From assembly GCF_013364275.1 (NCBI RefSeq), contig NZ_CP054932.1, forward strand, positions 1,178,001 through 1,242,000: a DNA stretch of 64,000 bases, read 5' to 3'. The stretch is from Actinomadura sp. NAK00032 (GTDB lineage Bacteria > Actinomycetota > Actinomycetes > Streptosporangiales > Streptosporangiaceae). The notes below the pieces were generated by a model that was given only the letters and a program-made list of their open reading frames with translations, was not told the DNA's origin and did not search any database. Positions 7,262 through 16,217 of the stretch are shown piece by piece. The stretch's first letter is position 1; each line of letters begins with the position of its first letter. A program made the position numbers and the translations under genes.

Positions 7262-9103
7262 GTGAGATCCACGACCCCCGCACGCGCCCACCGGCGCACC
7301 GCCCTGCGCCGCGCCGCCCTGAGCAGCGCGCTCGTCACCGCCGCGGCGACCGCCGCGCTCGGCCTCCAGGCGGGGACGGCCACCGCCGCCCCCGCCCAGG
7401 CCGTCCCGGCGCAGGCCCCCCGCCCCGCCGACCCCGGCCAGCTGCCCGCCAAGGTGAGCGCCAAGGAGTACAAGGCGCTCGTCGGCCGGGCCAGGGCGCA
7501 GCAGGACGAGACCGCGTCGCAGCTGAAGCTCGGCGCCAAGGTCGAGCTGAAGGCGAAGACCGTCGTCAAGGACAGGGACGGCACCACCCACACCCACTAC
7601 ACGCGCACCTACGACGGGCTGCCCGTCCTCGGCGGCGACCTCATCGTCCACCGGGCCCCGTCCGGCTCGATCGCGCGCGTCACCCAGGACGCGACCCGCC
7701 CGCTGAAGGTCGACACGGCGCCGAACACGCTGGTGTCCACGCGTCCGGCGACGCCGAAGGCGAAGGGCAGCGTCGCCCCGCGCAAGGTCGTCTGGATGGC
7801 GGACGGCGAGCCCGTCCTCGCCTGGGAGACCGTCGTCGGCGGCACGCAGCGGGACGGCACCCCCAACCGGCTGCACGTCATCACCGACGCCCTCACCGGC
7901 AAGAAGATCGTCGAGTGGCAGGGCGTGCAGACCGGTACCGGCAACAGCCAGTACTCCGGCACGGTCCAGCTCGGCACCACCAGCTCCGGCGGCTCCTACG
8001 TCCTGCGCGACACCGGTCGCGGCAACCACGACACCACCAACCTCAACGGCGCCACGTCCGGCCGGGGCACCCTGTTCACCGACAGCGACGACGTCTGGGG
8101 CACCGGCTCGCCGAGCAGCCCCCAGACCGCGGCCGTCGACGCCGCCTACGGCGCCGGCGAGACCTGGGACTTCTACAAGAACGTCTTCGGACGGTCCGGC
8201 ATCCGCGGCGACGGCGTGGGCGCGTACTCGCGCGTCCACTACAGCAGCGGCTACGTCAACGCCTTCTGGGACGACTCGTGCTTCTGCATGACGTACGGGG
8301 ACGGCCAGGGCAACAGCAGGCCGCTGACCGAACTCGACGTGGCCGGGCACGAGATGACGCACGGCGTCACGTCCAACACGGCGGGCCTGATCTACCAGGG
8401 CGAGTCCGGCGGGCTGAACGAGGCGACGTCCGACATCATGGCCACCGCCATGGAGTTCTGGTCGAACAACGCCAGCGACGTGGGCGACTACCTCATCGGC
8501 GAGAAGCTGAACATCCGCGGCGACGGCGCCCCGCTGCGGTACATGGACCGTCCCAGCAAGGACGGCAGCTCGCTCGACAACTGGTCGCCGAACGCCGGGA
8601 ACGTCGACGTCCACTACTCCTCGGGCATCGCGAACCACTTCTTCTACCTGCTGTCCGAGGGCAGCGGCTCGAAGGTGATCAACGGCGTGCAGTACAACTC
8701 GCCGACCGCCGACGGGCAGCCCGTCACCGGCATCGGCCGGGAGAAGGCCGCCGCGATCTGGTACAAGGCGCTCACCGAGGAGATGCGGCCGACCACGAAC
8801 TACGCCGACGCGCGCCGCGCCACCCTCGCCGCCGCGTCCGGCCTGTACGGGGCGACGAGCGCCGAGTACGCCGCGACCGCCAACGCGTGGGCCGGCGTGA
8901 ACGTCGGCGGCCGCGTGGACGACCCGGGCGACCCCGGCCCCGGCGACCCCGGCGACCCGAGCGGCACATGGGCGGTCGGCACCGCCTACAACGTCGGCGA
9001 CGTCGTCACCTACGACGGCGCGTCCTACCGGTGCCTCCAGGCGCACACCGCCCTGCCCGGCTGGACCCCGCCGAACGTCCCCGCCCTCTGGGAACAGGTC
9101 TGA
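7262..9103 (+). CDS. Secreted M4 family (thermolysin-like) metallopeptidase with C-terminal chitin-binding domain
   Basis: 613 residues. A twin-Arg-free Sec signal peptide ends near APAQA; an FTP/PepSY-like propeptide follows to about residue 215. The catalytic domain has the zinc motif HEMTH at 363-367 with the third ligand Glu387 in GGLNEATSD, exactly 20 residues after the second His as in thermolysin, and the transition-state His in VHYSSGIANH. After a Pro/Gly/Asp linker (DPGDPGPGDPGD) there is a carbohydrate-binding module 5/12 with YNVGDVVTYDGASYRC and the Trp pair typical of chitin binding. GTG start with GAAGGAG upstream. It probably digests chitin-associated or extracellular protein. 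Confidence 0.93.
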   Translation: MRSTTPARAHRRTALRRAALSSALVTAAATAALGLQAGTATAAPAQAVPAQAPRPADPGQLPAKVSAKEYKALVGRARAQQDETASQLKLGAKVELKAKTVVKDRDGTTHTHYTRTYDGLPVLGGDLIVHRAPSGSIARVTQDATRPLKVDTAPNTLVSTRPATPKAKGSVAPRKVVWMADGEPVLAWETVVGGTQRDGTPNRLHVITDALTGKKIVEWQGVQTGTGNSQYSGTVQLGTTSSGGSYVLRDTGRGNHDTTNLNGATSGRGTLFTDSDDVWGTGSPSSPQTAAVDAAYGAGETWDFYKNVFGRSGIRGDGVGAYSRVHYSSGYVNAFWDDSCFCMTYGDGQGNSRPLTELDVAGHEMTHGVTSNTAGLIYQGESGGLNEATSDIMATAMEFWSNNASDVGDYLIGEKLNIRGDGAPLRYMDRPSKDGSSLDNWSPNAGNVDVHYSSGIANHFFYLLSEGSGSKVINGVQYNSPTADGQPVTGIGREKAAAIWYKALTEEMRPTTNYADARRATLAAASGLYGATSAEYAATANAWAGVNVGGRVDDPGDPGPGDPGDPSGTWAVGTAYNVGDVVTYDGASYRCLQAHTALPGWTPPNVPALWEQV

Positions 9104-9116
9104 CCGCTCGCTGCAA

Positions 9117-9149
9117 GCCACGGCGTCCCCTCCCCGGGGGCGCCGTGGC
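9117..9149. terminator. Bidirectional terminator between protease and pstB
   Basis: GCCACGGCG and CGCCGTGGC enclose a CCCC/GGGG inner stem between two convergent genes. Confidence 0.6.
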
Positions 9150-9158
9150 CGCGAGGGG

Positions 9159-9935
9159 TCAGCCGAAGCGGCCGGTGATGTAGTCCTCGGTGGCCTTCTG
9201 CTCCGGGTTCGCGAAGATCTTGCTGGTGTCGTCGATCTCGATGAGCTTGCCCGGCTTGCCGGTGCCGGCGATGTTGAAGAACGCCGTGCGGTCGCTGACC
9301 CGGGCCGCCTGCTGCATGTTGTGCGTGACGATCACGATCGTGTACTGGGTCTTCAGCTTGTCGATCAGGTCCTCGATCGCGAGCGTGGAGATCGGGTCGA
9401 GCGCGGAGCACGGCTCGTCCATCAGCAGCACCTGCGGCTGGACGGCGATCGCGCGGGCGATGCAGAGGCGCTGCTGCTGCCCGCCGGACAGCCCCGCACC
9501 GGGCTTGGCGAGCCGGTCCTTGACCTCGTTCCACAGGTTGGCGCCGCGCAGCGACTCCTCGACGATCTCGTCCAGCCGGGACTTGCGCCGCACGCCGTTC
9601 AGCTTCAGCCCGGCGGCGACGTTGTCGTAGATCGACATGGTGGGGAACGGGTTGGGCCGCTGGAACACCATGCCGACGACGCGGCGCACCGCGACGGGGT
9701 CGACCGAGGAGTCGTACAGGTCCTCGTCGTCCAGCATGACCTTGCCCTCGACGCGCGCGCCCGGGATGACCTCGTGCATCCGGTTCAGCGTGCGCAGGAA
9801 GGTGGACTTGCCGCAGCCCGACGGCCCGATGAACGCGGTCACCGAGCGGGGCTCGATCGTCATCGAGATGTCCTCGATGGCGTGGACGCCGCCGTAGTAG
9901 GCGTGGAGCCCGGAGACGTCGATCCGCTTGGCCAT
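9159..9935 (-). CDS. pstB: Phosphate ABC transporter ATP-binding protein PstB
   Basis: 258 residues. It contains the Walker A GPSGCGKS, the Q-loop region VFQRPNPFP that is diagnostic of PstB, the signature [14 protein letters not shown] and the Walker [14 protein letters not shown]. It energises import of inorganic phosphate at the inner face of the membrane. It is the last gene of the pstSCAB operon, 19 bases after pstA, and is convergent with the M4 protease gene. Confidence 0.97.
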   Translation of the reverse strand: MAKRIDVSGLHAYYGGVHAIEDISMTIEPRSVTAFIGPSGCGKSTFLRTLNRMHEVIPGARVEGKVMLDDEDLYDSSVDPVAVRRVVGMVFQRPNPFPTMSIYDNVAAGLKLNGVRRKSRLDEIVEESLRGANLWNEVKDRLAKPGAGLSGGQQQRLCIARAIAVQPQVLLMDEPCSALDPISTLAIEDLIDKLKTQYTIVIVTHNMQQAARVSDRTAFFNIAGTGKPGKLIEIDDTSKIFANPEQKATEDYITGRFG

Positions 9936-9954
9936 GGGTTGTCCTTTCTGAGGG

Positions 9955-10851
9955 TCAGCGGCTCGTGGGCGCGGTGCGCCGGGCGACGAGGCGGGCGACC
10001 AGGTTGAGCAGCATGATGATCCCGATCAGCACGAGCGCGCCCGTCCAGGCCCGGTCGATCGAGTGCTGGCTGGGGTCGGCGGCCTGCTCCCAGATGAAGG
10101 TGGGCAGGGACGCCTGCGGGCCCGTGAACGGGTCGTTGTTGATCGCCTTGGTGAAGAAGATCGTGAGCAGCAGCGGCGCCGTCTCGCCCATCACGCGGGC
10201 GACGGCCAGCATCACGCCGGTGACGATCCCCGTCATCGCCGTCGGCAGGACGACGAAGCAGACCGTCCGCCAGCGCGGCACGCCGAGCGCGTAGGACGCC
10301 TCGCGCAGGTCGTTCGGGACGAGCTTCAGCATCTCCTCCGCGGCGCGCACCACGGTCGGGATCATCAGGATCGTCAGCGACAGCGCCCCGGCGAAGCCGG
10401 AGAAGCCGAACCCCATCGTCAGCAGCCACAGCGCCAGCACGAACAGGCCCGCGACGATCGACGGGATGCCCGTCATCACGTCCACGGTGAAGCTGATCAG
10501 CTTGCCGAGCCGCCCGTTGCCGGCGTACTCGACCAGGTAGATCGCGGTGAGCAGGGCGAGCGGCACGGCGATCACGGTGGTGATCGCGACCTGCTCCAGG
10601 GTGCCGATGATGGCGTGGTAGGCGCCGCCGCCGGGGTCGCTGCCGCTGACCGCGTTCATCGAGAACTGGAAGAACGTCAGGTCGAGCCGCTTGGCGCCGT
10701 TGACGACGACCGTCCACAGCACCGAGACCAGCGGGACGACGGCGAGCGCGAACGCCAGATAGACCAGCCCCTGGACGAGCCGGTCCTTGATCTTGCGTCC
10801 CGCCGACACCGAGGTGAGGCTGCCGCCCTTGCGGGTGGAGACGGTGGTCAC
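9955..10851 (-). CDS. pstA: Phosphate ABC transporter permease PstA
   Basis: 298 residues with six hydrophobic segments and the permease EAA-like loop ([19 protein letters not shown]). The GTG start at 10851 overlaps the TGA of pstC (GTGA), so translation is coupled. The frame remains open upstream inside pstC and must not be read as one long gene. It forms the transmembrane channel with PstC. Confidence 0.95.
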   Translation of the reverse strand: MTTVSTRKGGSLTSVSAGRKIKDRLVQGLVYLAFALAVVPLVSVLWTVVVNGAKRLDLTFFQFSMNAVSGSDPGGGAYHAIIGTLEQVAITTVIAVPLALLTAIYLVEYAGNGRLGKLISFTVDVMTGIPSIVAGLFVLALWLLTMGFGFSGFAGALSLTILMIPTVVRAAEEMLKLVPNDLREASYALGVPRWRTVCFVVLPTAMTGIVTGVMLAVARVMGETAPLLLTIFFTKAINNDPFTGPQASLPTFIWEQAADPSQHSIDRAWTGALVLIGIIMLLNLVARLVARRTAPTSR

Positions 10852-11825
10852 GCGAACTCCTTCCGCCGCGCGACGACCGCGCGGGCGGCCATGTTGACGA
10901 CCAGGGTGATCACGAACAGCACCAGCCCGGAGGCGATCAGCGCGCCGCGCCCGGTGACGGACGCCTCGGCGAAGCTGTTGGCGATGTTCGCGGCGAACGT
11001 CGCGCCGCCGTTCTCCAGCAGGTGCCAGTTGATCCCGGGCACGAACGTCAGCACCATCGCGACGGCGATCGTCTCGCCCATCGCGCGGCCGAGGCCGAGC
11101 ATCGAGGCGCCGATCATGCCGGACCGCCCGTACGGCAGCACCGCCAGCCGGATCATCTCCCAGCGGGTCGCGCCGATCGCCAGCGCCGCCTCCACGTTGG
11201 CCCGCGGGACCTGGAGGAACACCTCCCGGGAGATGGACGAGATGATCGGCAGGATCATGATCGCCAGCACCACCGAGGCGGTGAAGATCGAGTTCTTGCC
11301 GGGGCTGTCGCCGCCGAACAGCGGGATCCAGCCGAGGCCGGCGTTGAGCGCCTTGCTGATCCCCTCCATGTGCTGGGACAGGAACGCCAGGCCCCACAGG
11401 CCGTACACGATGCTGGGCACGGCGGCGAGCAGGTCGACGACGTAGCCGAGCCCGGACGCCAGCCGGCGCGGCGAGTAGAACGAGATGAACAGCGCGATCC
11501 CGATCGCCACCGGCGTCGCCATGAGCATCGCGAGCAGCGACGAGATCACCGTGCCGAACGCCAGTTGCGCGATGCCGAACTCCGGCGGCGTCGCGTTCGG
11601 GTTCCACTCCTCGGTGGTGAGGAAGTTCGCCTCGTTGTCCCGCAGGGCGGGGATGGCCTTCCAGACGAGGAACGCCGCGATCGCGGCGACGATCGCCAGC
11701 ACGGCGATGCCGGAGCCGCGGGCGGCGCCGGCGAAGATCTTGTCTCCGGCCCGTCCGGTGCCCATCGACGCGGCGGCGCGGTCCCGGGTGCCGGCGTGCG
11801 CCTCGACGCCGGTCTCGGTGGTCAT
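10848..11825 (-). CDS. pstC: Phosphate ABC transporter permease PstC
   Basis: 325 residues, six predicted membrane spans and the EAA loop ANVEAALAIGATRWEMI. The first 40 residues are hydrophilic and Ala/Gly-rich, longer than in E. coli. The start is the ATG at 11825 preceded by GGAGG; a longer frame to 11858 lacks a better site. It is separated from pstS by 89 bases. Confidence 0.95.
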   Translation of the reverse strand: MTTETGVEAHAGTRDRAAASMGTGRAGDKIFAGAARGSGIAVLAIVAAIAAFLVWKAIPALRDNEANFLTTEEWNPNATPPEFGIAQLAFGTVISSLLAMLMATPVAIGIALFISFYSPRRLASGLGYVVDLLAAVPSIVYGLWGLAFLSQHMEGISKALNAGLGWIPLFGGDSPGKNSIFTASVVLAIMILPIISSISREVFLQVPRANVEAALAIGATRWEMIRLAVLPYGRSGMIGASMLGLGRAMGETIAVAMVLTFVPGINWHLLENGGATFAANIANSFAEASVTGRGALIASGLVLFVITLVVNMAARAVVARRKEFA

Positions 11826-11914
11826 GGGGGAACCTCCTTCGATGACGTCGGAACCCACGTCGGCCCCGCCGCCGAGGTCGTCGGCGGCGGGGCTGCGGGT
11901 GCCGTCGCTCTTGG

Positions 11915-13018
11915 TCAGGACAGGGCCTTCACGGACGCCTGGACCTTGGTGAGCACGCTCTGCGGCAGCGGGGCGTACCCGAGGTCGGTGAGGATCTTCT
12001 GACCGTCCGCGCTGGAGGTGTAGGTGAGGAAGGACTTGACGAACCCGGCCTGCTCGGCGGGCAGCCCCTTCTCACACGCGATCTCGTAGGTGACCAGGAC
12101 GATCGGGTAGGCGCCCGGCTCCTTGGTCGCGTAGTCGATCTCCAGCGCGACGTCGTTGCCGGTGCCGGTGATCTTCGCCCCGGCGACGGCCTTGGACGCG
12201 CTCTCCGGCGACAGCTCGGTGTACTCGCCGGCGCCGTTCTTCACGTGGGCGGTCTGCAGCTTGTTGTTCTCCGCGTACGACATCTCCACGTAGGAGATGG
12301 CGCCCTGGGTGCTCTTCACCTGGCTGGTGACGCCGTCGGACTTGGCCGCGCCCTGGCCGGTGGAGTTCGGCCACTTCTTGGCCTTCTCCCACGTCCAGAC
12401 CTTCGGGACGACCGTGTGGAGGTAGTTGGTGAAGTTGTCCGTCGTGCCGGACTCGTCCGAGCGGTAGATCGGCTTGATGTCGGAGTCGGGCAGCTTGGCG
12501 CCCGCGTTCTCCCCGGCGATCGCCGGATCGTTCCACTTCTTGATCTTGCCGGAGAAGATCTTGGCGATGTTCTCGGGCGACAGCTTCAGCCCGTCCACGC
12601 CCTGCACGTTGTAGACGACCGCGACCGGCCCGACGACCATCGGCAGGTTCAGCGCGGCGCCGCCCTCGCAGCGCTTCTGCGCGGCCGCGGCCTCCTCGGG
12701 CTTGAGCGCCGAGTCGGAGCCGGCGAACGACACCTGCCCGCTGGTGAACGCCTGGATGCCGGCGCCCGAGCCGCTCGGGTTGTAGTTCAGGTTGGCGCCC
12801 GCGCACTTGCTGGAGTAGAGCTTCGTCCACTCCTCGATCGCGTTCTTCTGCGCGCTCGACCCGGCCGCGTTGACGCTGGCCTTGGCGCAGTCGATGTCGC
12901 CGGCCGGCGCGCTGCTCGAGCTCGCCGTCGTGTTGTTGTCGCTCCCGCAGGCGGACAGGGCCAGCGCGCCCGCGACGACCACACCGCCCAGGGCGGCGAG
13001 TCGGGAACCGTTCTTCAC
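11915..13018 (-). CDS. pstS: Phosphate ABC transporter substrate-binding lipoprotein PstS
   Basis: 367 residues. A lipoprotein signal peptide ends in LALSAC with Cys24 as the lipidation site. The mature part has the phosphate-binding signatures AAGSSAQKN, SFAGSDSAL and RSDESGTTDNFTNYL. It captures phosphate on the outer membrane face for PstCAB. The start is a GTG with AAGAGGAG upstream; an upstream in-frame ATG at 13075 lies outside a signal-peptide context. The promoter region carries a PHO-box array. Confidence 0.96.
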   Translation of the reverse strand: MKNGSRLAALGGVVVAGALALSACGSDNNTTASSSSAPAGDIDCAKASVNAAGSSAQKNAIEEWTKLYSSKCAGANLNYNPSGSGAGIQAFTSGQVSFAGSDSALKPEEAAAAQKRCEGGAALNLPMVVGPVAVVYNVQGVDGLKLSPENIAKIFSGKIKKWNDPAIAGENAGAKLPDSDIKPIYRSDESGTTDNFTNYLHTVVPKVWTWEKAKKWPNSTGQGAAKSDGVTSQVKSTQGAISYVEMSYAENNKLQTAHVKNGAGEYTELSPESASKAVAGAKITGTGNDVALEIDYATKEPGAYPIVLVTYEIACEKGLPAEQAGFVKSFLTYTSSADGQKILTDLGYAPLPQSVLTKVQASVKALS

Positions 13019-13129
13019 CGGAGGGTCTCCTCTTAGATTTCGTCGGCCGGGTCTGCCCGCGCCGTCCTTGCGCACCGTCGTCGGGCGGGGTCGGACGGTG
13101 GGTTCGCCGTCGAATGCGACGCTAAGCAG

Positions 13130-13173
13130 GCGAGGTGACCAGCCGCCCCGATCCAGGTGAACGGCAGATGAAC
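13130..13173 (-). promoter_or_regulatory. PHO-box array (PhoP direct-repeat units) upstream of pstS
   Basis: Reading the minus strand, GTTCATCTGCC (13173-13163) and GTTCACCTGGA (13162-13152) are adjacent 11-base repeats that match the actinobacterial PhoP unit (G-G/T-TCA-YYY-R-C/G). One 11-base step is degenerate, then GGTCACCTCGC (13140-13130) lies exactly in phase. The array sits 110-155 bases before the start codon. A plausible -10 TAGCGT follows at about 13123-13118. Confidence 0.75.
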
Positions 13174-13246
13174 GCGGCCGAGCACGATCGCGAAGAATGC
13201 CCCGATTTGCGATGGACGCCGGGTTAACGGCGCAGCTCAGACAGTC

Positions 13247-13279
13247 AAAAACCCGGTCGAGGCTCGCTCAACCGGGTTT
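13247..13279 (-). terminator. Rho-independent terminator of mshD
   Basis: AAACCCGGT and ACCGGGTTT pair across a 13-base loop. On the minus strand the stem ends in a T-run (TTTTT). It lies 13 bases after the mshD stop. Confidence 0.85.
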
Positions 13280-13291
13280 AGCGCCCGAGGG

Positions 13292-14152
13292 TCAGGCGTA
13301 CATGACGTCGACGGCGTACCGGGCGAAGCCCAGCGACTCGTACAGGCGGACGGCCGCGACGTTCGACTCGTCCACGTACAGCATGATCTGGTCCATTCCT
13401 GTGGAACGCAGATGATGCAGCCCCACCAGGGTCAGCGTGCGCCCGAGCCCGAGGCCCTGCGCGTCGGGGTCGACGCCCACGACATAGACCTCACCGATCT
13501 TGCCGGGATGCACCTTCGTCCAGTGGAACCCGGCGAGCCGCCCCTCCCGCTCGGCGAGGAAGAACCCGGCCGGATCGAACCACTCCTCGGCCTCACGCGC
13601 CTGGACGTCCTCCATGGTCCAGGCACCCTGCTCAGGATGATCGGCGAAGGCCCGCGCGTTCACCGCGAGCCAGGCCGACTCGTCCCGCCCGGGCTCGAAG
13701 GCGCGGATGCGCACCCCATCGGCAACGCGCGCCTCCGGCAGAGGCTCAGACGCCGGACGCCGCAACTGGAACAGGGCACGGACCCGAGCCATCCCCTCCG
13801 ACTCCGCCAGCGCCGCCGCGGCCGGAAGATCGCCATGCGCCCAGACCCGCACGCCGGCCTCCTCCCGCAGCGCCCGCAACAGCAGACGCCCGTGCCCCCG
13901 CCGCCGATGCTCCGGATGAACGACCAGCTCACCCGCCGCCGGCTCATCCTCCACAGCCGGGTCGAAATGCGCGTAAGCGACAACGACCCCACCCTCGACA
14001 ACCGCCGGCCCCGACCGCCCACCACGCAACGCGAGCAAGGCATGCTCGGACAACGGCCCGACCCCGTCGACCCGCGCCGCCGCCTCGACCAGCGCCAGCG
14101 CCTCCGCGACCTCGGCCTCACCAAGCGTTCCGCGCGCCCGCAGCTCACCCAC
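13292..14152 (-). CDS. mshD: Mycothiol synthase MshD
   Basis: 286 residues made of two GNAT acetyltransferase domains. The C-terminal half has the acetyl-CoA loop LGLGRTLTLVGLHHL, and the WFDPAGFFLAER, HWTKVH and YVDESNVAAVRLYESLGF segments typical of MshD. It acetylates Cys-GlcN-Ins with acetyl-CoA in the last step of mycothiol synthesis, in the cytoplasm. The start is a GTG with TAGGGT 6 bases upstream and no Shine-Dalgarno sequence, so the mRNA is probably leaderless. The gene is monocistronic with a strong terminator. Confidence 0.92.
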   Translation of the reverse strand: MGELRARGTLGEAEVAEALALVEAAARVDGVGPLSEHALLALRGGRSGPAVVEGGVVVAYAHFDPAVEDEPAAGELVVHPEHRRRGHGRLLLRALREEAGVRVWAHGDLPAAAALAESEGMARVRALFQLRRPASEPLPEARVADGVRIRAFEPGRDESAWLAVNARAFADHPEQGAWTMEDVQAREAEEWFDPAGFFLAEREGRLAGFHWTKVHPGKIGEVYVVGVDPDAQGLGLGRTLTLVGLHHLRSTGMDQIMLYVDESNVAAVRLYESLGFARYAVDVMYA

Positions 14153-14210
14153 GCCGCCACCCTATGCGCCGCGACCACCGCGAAGATCGTCCGGGGGCCC
14201 TGATCGATTT

Positions 14211-14232
14211 GTCACAGAAACGTCACCGCACC
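14211..14232 (+). promoter_or_regulatory. Phased GTCAC direct repeat (candidate PhoP and/or GlnR site)
   Basis: GTCACAGAAAC is followed directly by GTCACCGCACC, an 11-base direct repeat 40 bases before the phosphatase start. It fits a weak PHO box, and also the GTnAC-N6 pattern of GlnR sites. Confidence 0.4.
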
Positions 14233-14271
14233 GCCGAAATCCGTATGCCGGGCGAACCTACCGTCCACAGA

Positions 14272-15957
14272 ATGACTCGACGACGCACCATCCTGGCCTG
14301 CGCCGCGGCGGGGCTGACGGTCATGGGCCCGGCCGCGCAACCCGCCGCCGCGCGCCCCGCGCCGACCGCGTCCGTGCGGCTCCTCGCGCTCAACGACTTC
14401 CACGGCAACCTGGAGCCGCCCTCGGGGAGCTCGGGCAGGGCCGTCGACGAGGACGGCAACACCGTCCTCGCGGGCGGGGCCGCCTACATCGCGGCCCACC
14501 TCAAGCAACTGCGGAACCGCGACACCCTCACCGTCGCCCAGGGCGACCTGATCGGCGCCTCACCGCTGATCTCCGCCGCCTACCACGACGAACCGTCGGT
14601 GCAGTTCCTCGGCGACGTCGGCGTCACGGCCTCCGCGGTCGGGAACCACGAGTTCGACGAGGGCTACCAGGAGCTGCTGCGCATCCAGAACGGCGGCTGC
14701 CACCCCGTCGACGGCTGCTCGCCCGAAGGCGCCTGGCACGGCGCGAAGTTCGACTACCTCGCCGCGAACGTGCTGAAGAAGCAGGGCCACCACGAGCGGC
14801 CCGCCATGAAACCCTGGACGATCCGCCGCATCAACGGCGTCCGGGTCGGCTTCATCGGCGTCGTCACCAAGACCACCCCGAGCATCGTCACCGCCGAGGG
14901 CATCAAGGGCCTGACGTTCGACGACGAGGTCGCCGCAGCGAACCGCGCCGCCCGCGAGCTGAAGCGCCGCCACGTCCGCGCGATGGTGCTGCTCGTCCAC
15001 GAGGGCGACCAGGTGAAGGCCGGCACCCGCCCCGACGAGTGCGGCATCGTCCCCGGCGCCGGCTCGCGCATCGCGCAGCAGGCCGACCCCGAGATCGACA
15101 TGGTCCTTTCGGGCCACACCCACCAGCAGTACGTCTGCTCGGTCAAGGACCCGAACGGCCGCCCGCGCCTGTTCTCCTCAGGCTCCTCCTTCGGCCGCGT
15201 GATCACCGAGGTGAACCTCAAGGTGAACCGGCGCACCGGCGACATCGTCCGCTCCTCCGTGAAGGCGGACAACCACGTCGTCACCCGCGACATCGCCCCG
15301 GACCCGGCGACGGAGAAGTTCGTCCAGACCTGGAAGGACCGCGTCTCCGTCATCGCCGACAAGCCCATCGGCAAGATCACCGCGGACCTGACCCGCACCC
15401 CGTCCCCCGCAGGCGAGACCGCACTGGGCGACGTCATCGCCGACGCCCAGCTAGCAGGCACCAAGGACCTGGGCGCCCAGGTCGCCCTCATGAACCCCGG
15501 CGGCGTCCGCACCGACCTCACCTACGCCGCCAGCGGCTCCGAGGGCGACGGCGTCGTCACCTACGGCGAGGCCTTCGCCGTCCAGCCCTTCAGCAACGTC
15601 ATGGGCGTGACGTCCCTGACCGGCGCCCAACTCGACGCCCTCCTGGAACAGCAGTGGACGTCCGCCGGCGAGAAGATCCTCCAGCCCTCCGCGAACCTGC
15701 ACTTCACCATCAACCGCACCAACCCCGTAGGCGACCGAGTCTCCGCCATCACCATCGACGGCACCCCGATAGCCCCGACCACCACCTACAAGGTCGCCGC
15801 GAACAACTTCCTCTTGGGCGGCGGCGACGGCTTCACAGTCTTCACAGAGGGCCAAGACCAAGTCCTAGGCGCCATAGACCTGGACACCTTCGTCACGTAC
15901 TTCAACACCCAAGGCACCATCACACCCCCACCCCTAACCCGCATCACCACCCAATAA
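14272..15957 (+). CDS. Secreted bifunctional metallophosphatase/5'-nucleotidase
   Basis: 561 residues with a signal peptide (MTRRRTILACAAAGLT, cleavage near AAARPAP). The N-terminal calcineurin-like domain shows the metal ligands of the UshA family: LLALNDFHGN, GNHEFDEG and SGHTHQQY. The C-terminal 5'-nucleotidase substrate domain follows (GGVRTDL, NFLLGGGDGF). It would release phosphate from nucleotides outside the cell, which fits its position beside pst and pit. The start is uncertain: 14245 is an in-frame alternative, but neither has a clear ribosome-binding site. Confidence 0.9.
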   Translation: MTRRRTILACAAAGLTVMGPAAQPAAARPAPTASVRLLALNDFHGNLEPPSGSSGRAVDEDGNTVLAGGAAYIAAHLKQLRNRDTLTVAQGDLIGASPLISAAYHDEPSVQFLGDVGVTASAVGNHEFDEGYQELLRIQNGGCHPVDGCSPEGAWHGAKFDYLAANVLKKQGHHERPAMKPWTIRRINGVRVGFIGVVTKTTPSIVTAEGIKGLTFDDEVAAANRAARELKRRHVRAMVLLVHEGDQVKAGTRPDECGIVPGAGSRIAQQADPEIDMVLSGHTHQQYVCSVKDPNGRPRLFSSGSSFGRVITEVNLKVNRRTGDIVRSSVKADNHVVTRDIAPDPATEKFVQTWKDRVSVIADKPIGKITADLTRTPSPAGETALGDVIADAQLAGTKDLGAQVALMNPGGVRTDLTYAASGSEGDGVVTYGEAFAVQPFSNVMGVTSLTGAQLDALLEQQWTSAGEKILQPSANLHFTINRTNPVGDRVSAITIDGTPIAPTTTYKVAANNFLLGGGDGFTVFTEGQDQVLGAIDLDTFVTYFNTQGTITPPPLTRITTQ

Positions 15958-16190
15958 GAACCACGAACAGCCACCGTGGCCCCGGGCCACACCCCACCAA
16001 ATCCAGAGGGCTTTCGCCTCAGGGTTTGAAGCTCAGCCACCGGCCACGGGTCGGGCGGCCGGAGGGCGCCCTAGCGCCCGGAGGTCGCCCGACCCCCCGA
16101 GCCGGGCGACCGCAGCGACACGACGAGAACCCGCACGGTCACAGCACACCGGAACCGTGGCGTGAGGATCGACCGGCTCGTGACGGGGGG

Positions 16191-16213
16191 ATTGGGGGGT
16201 CGCCCCCCCCAAT
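16191..16213. terminator. G-tract/C-tract palindrome between convergent genes
   Basis: ATTGGGGGG faces CCCCCCCCAAT across TCG. It ends 4 bases before the pit stop. The rest of the 260-base gap (15958-16190) is GC-rich with smaller stems and no gene that I can support. Confidence 0.55.
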
Positions 16214-16217
16214 AAAA

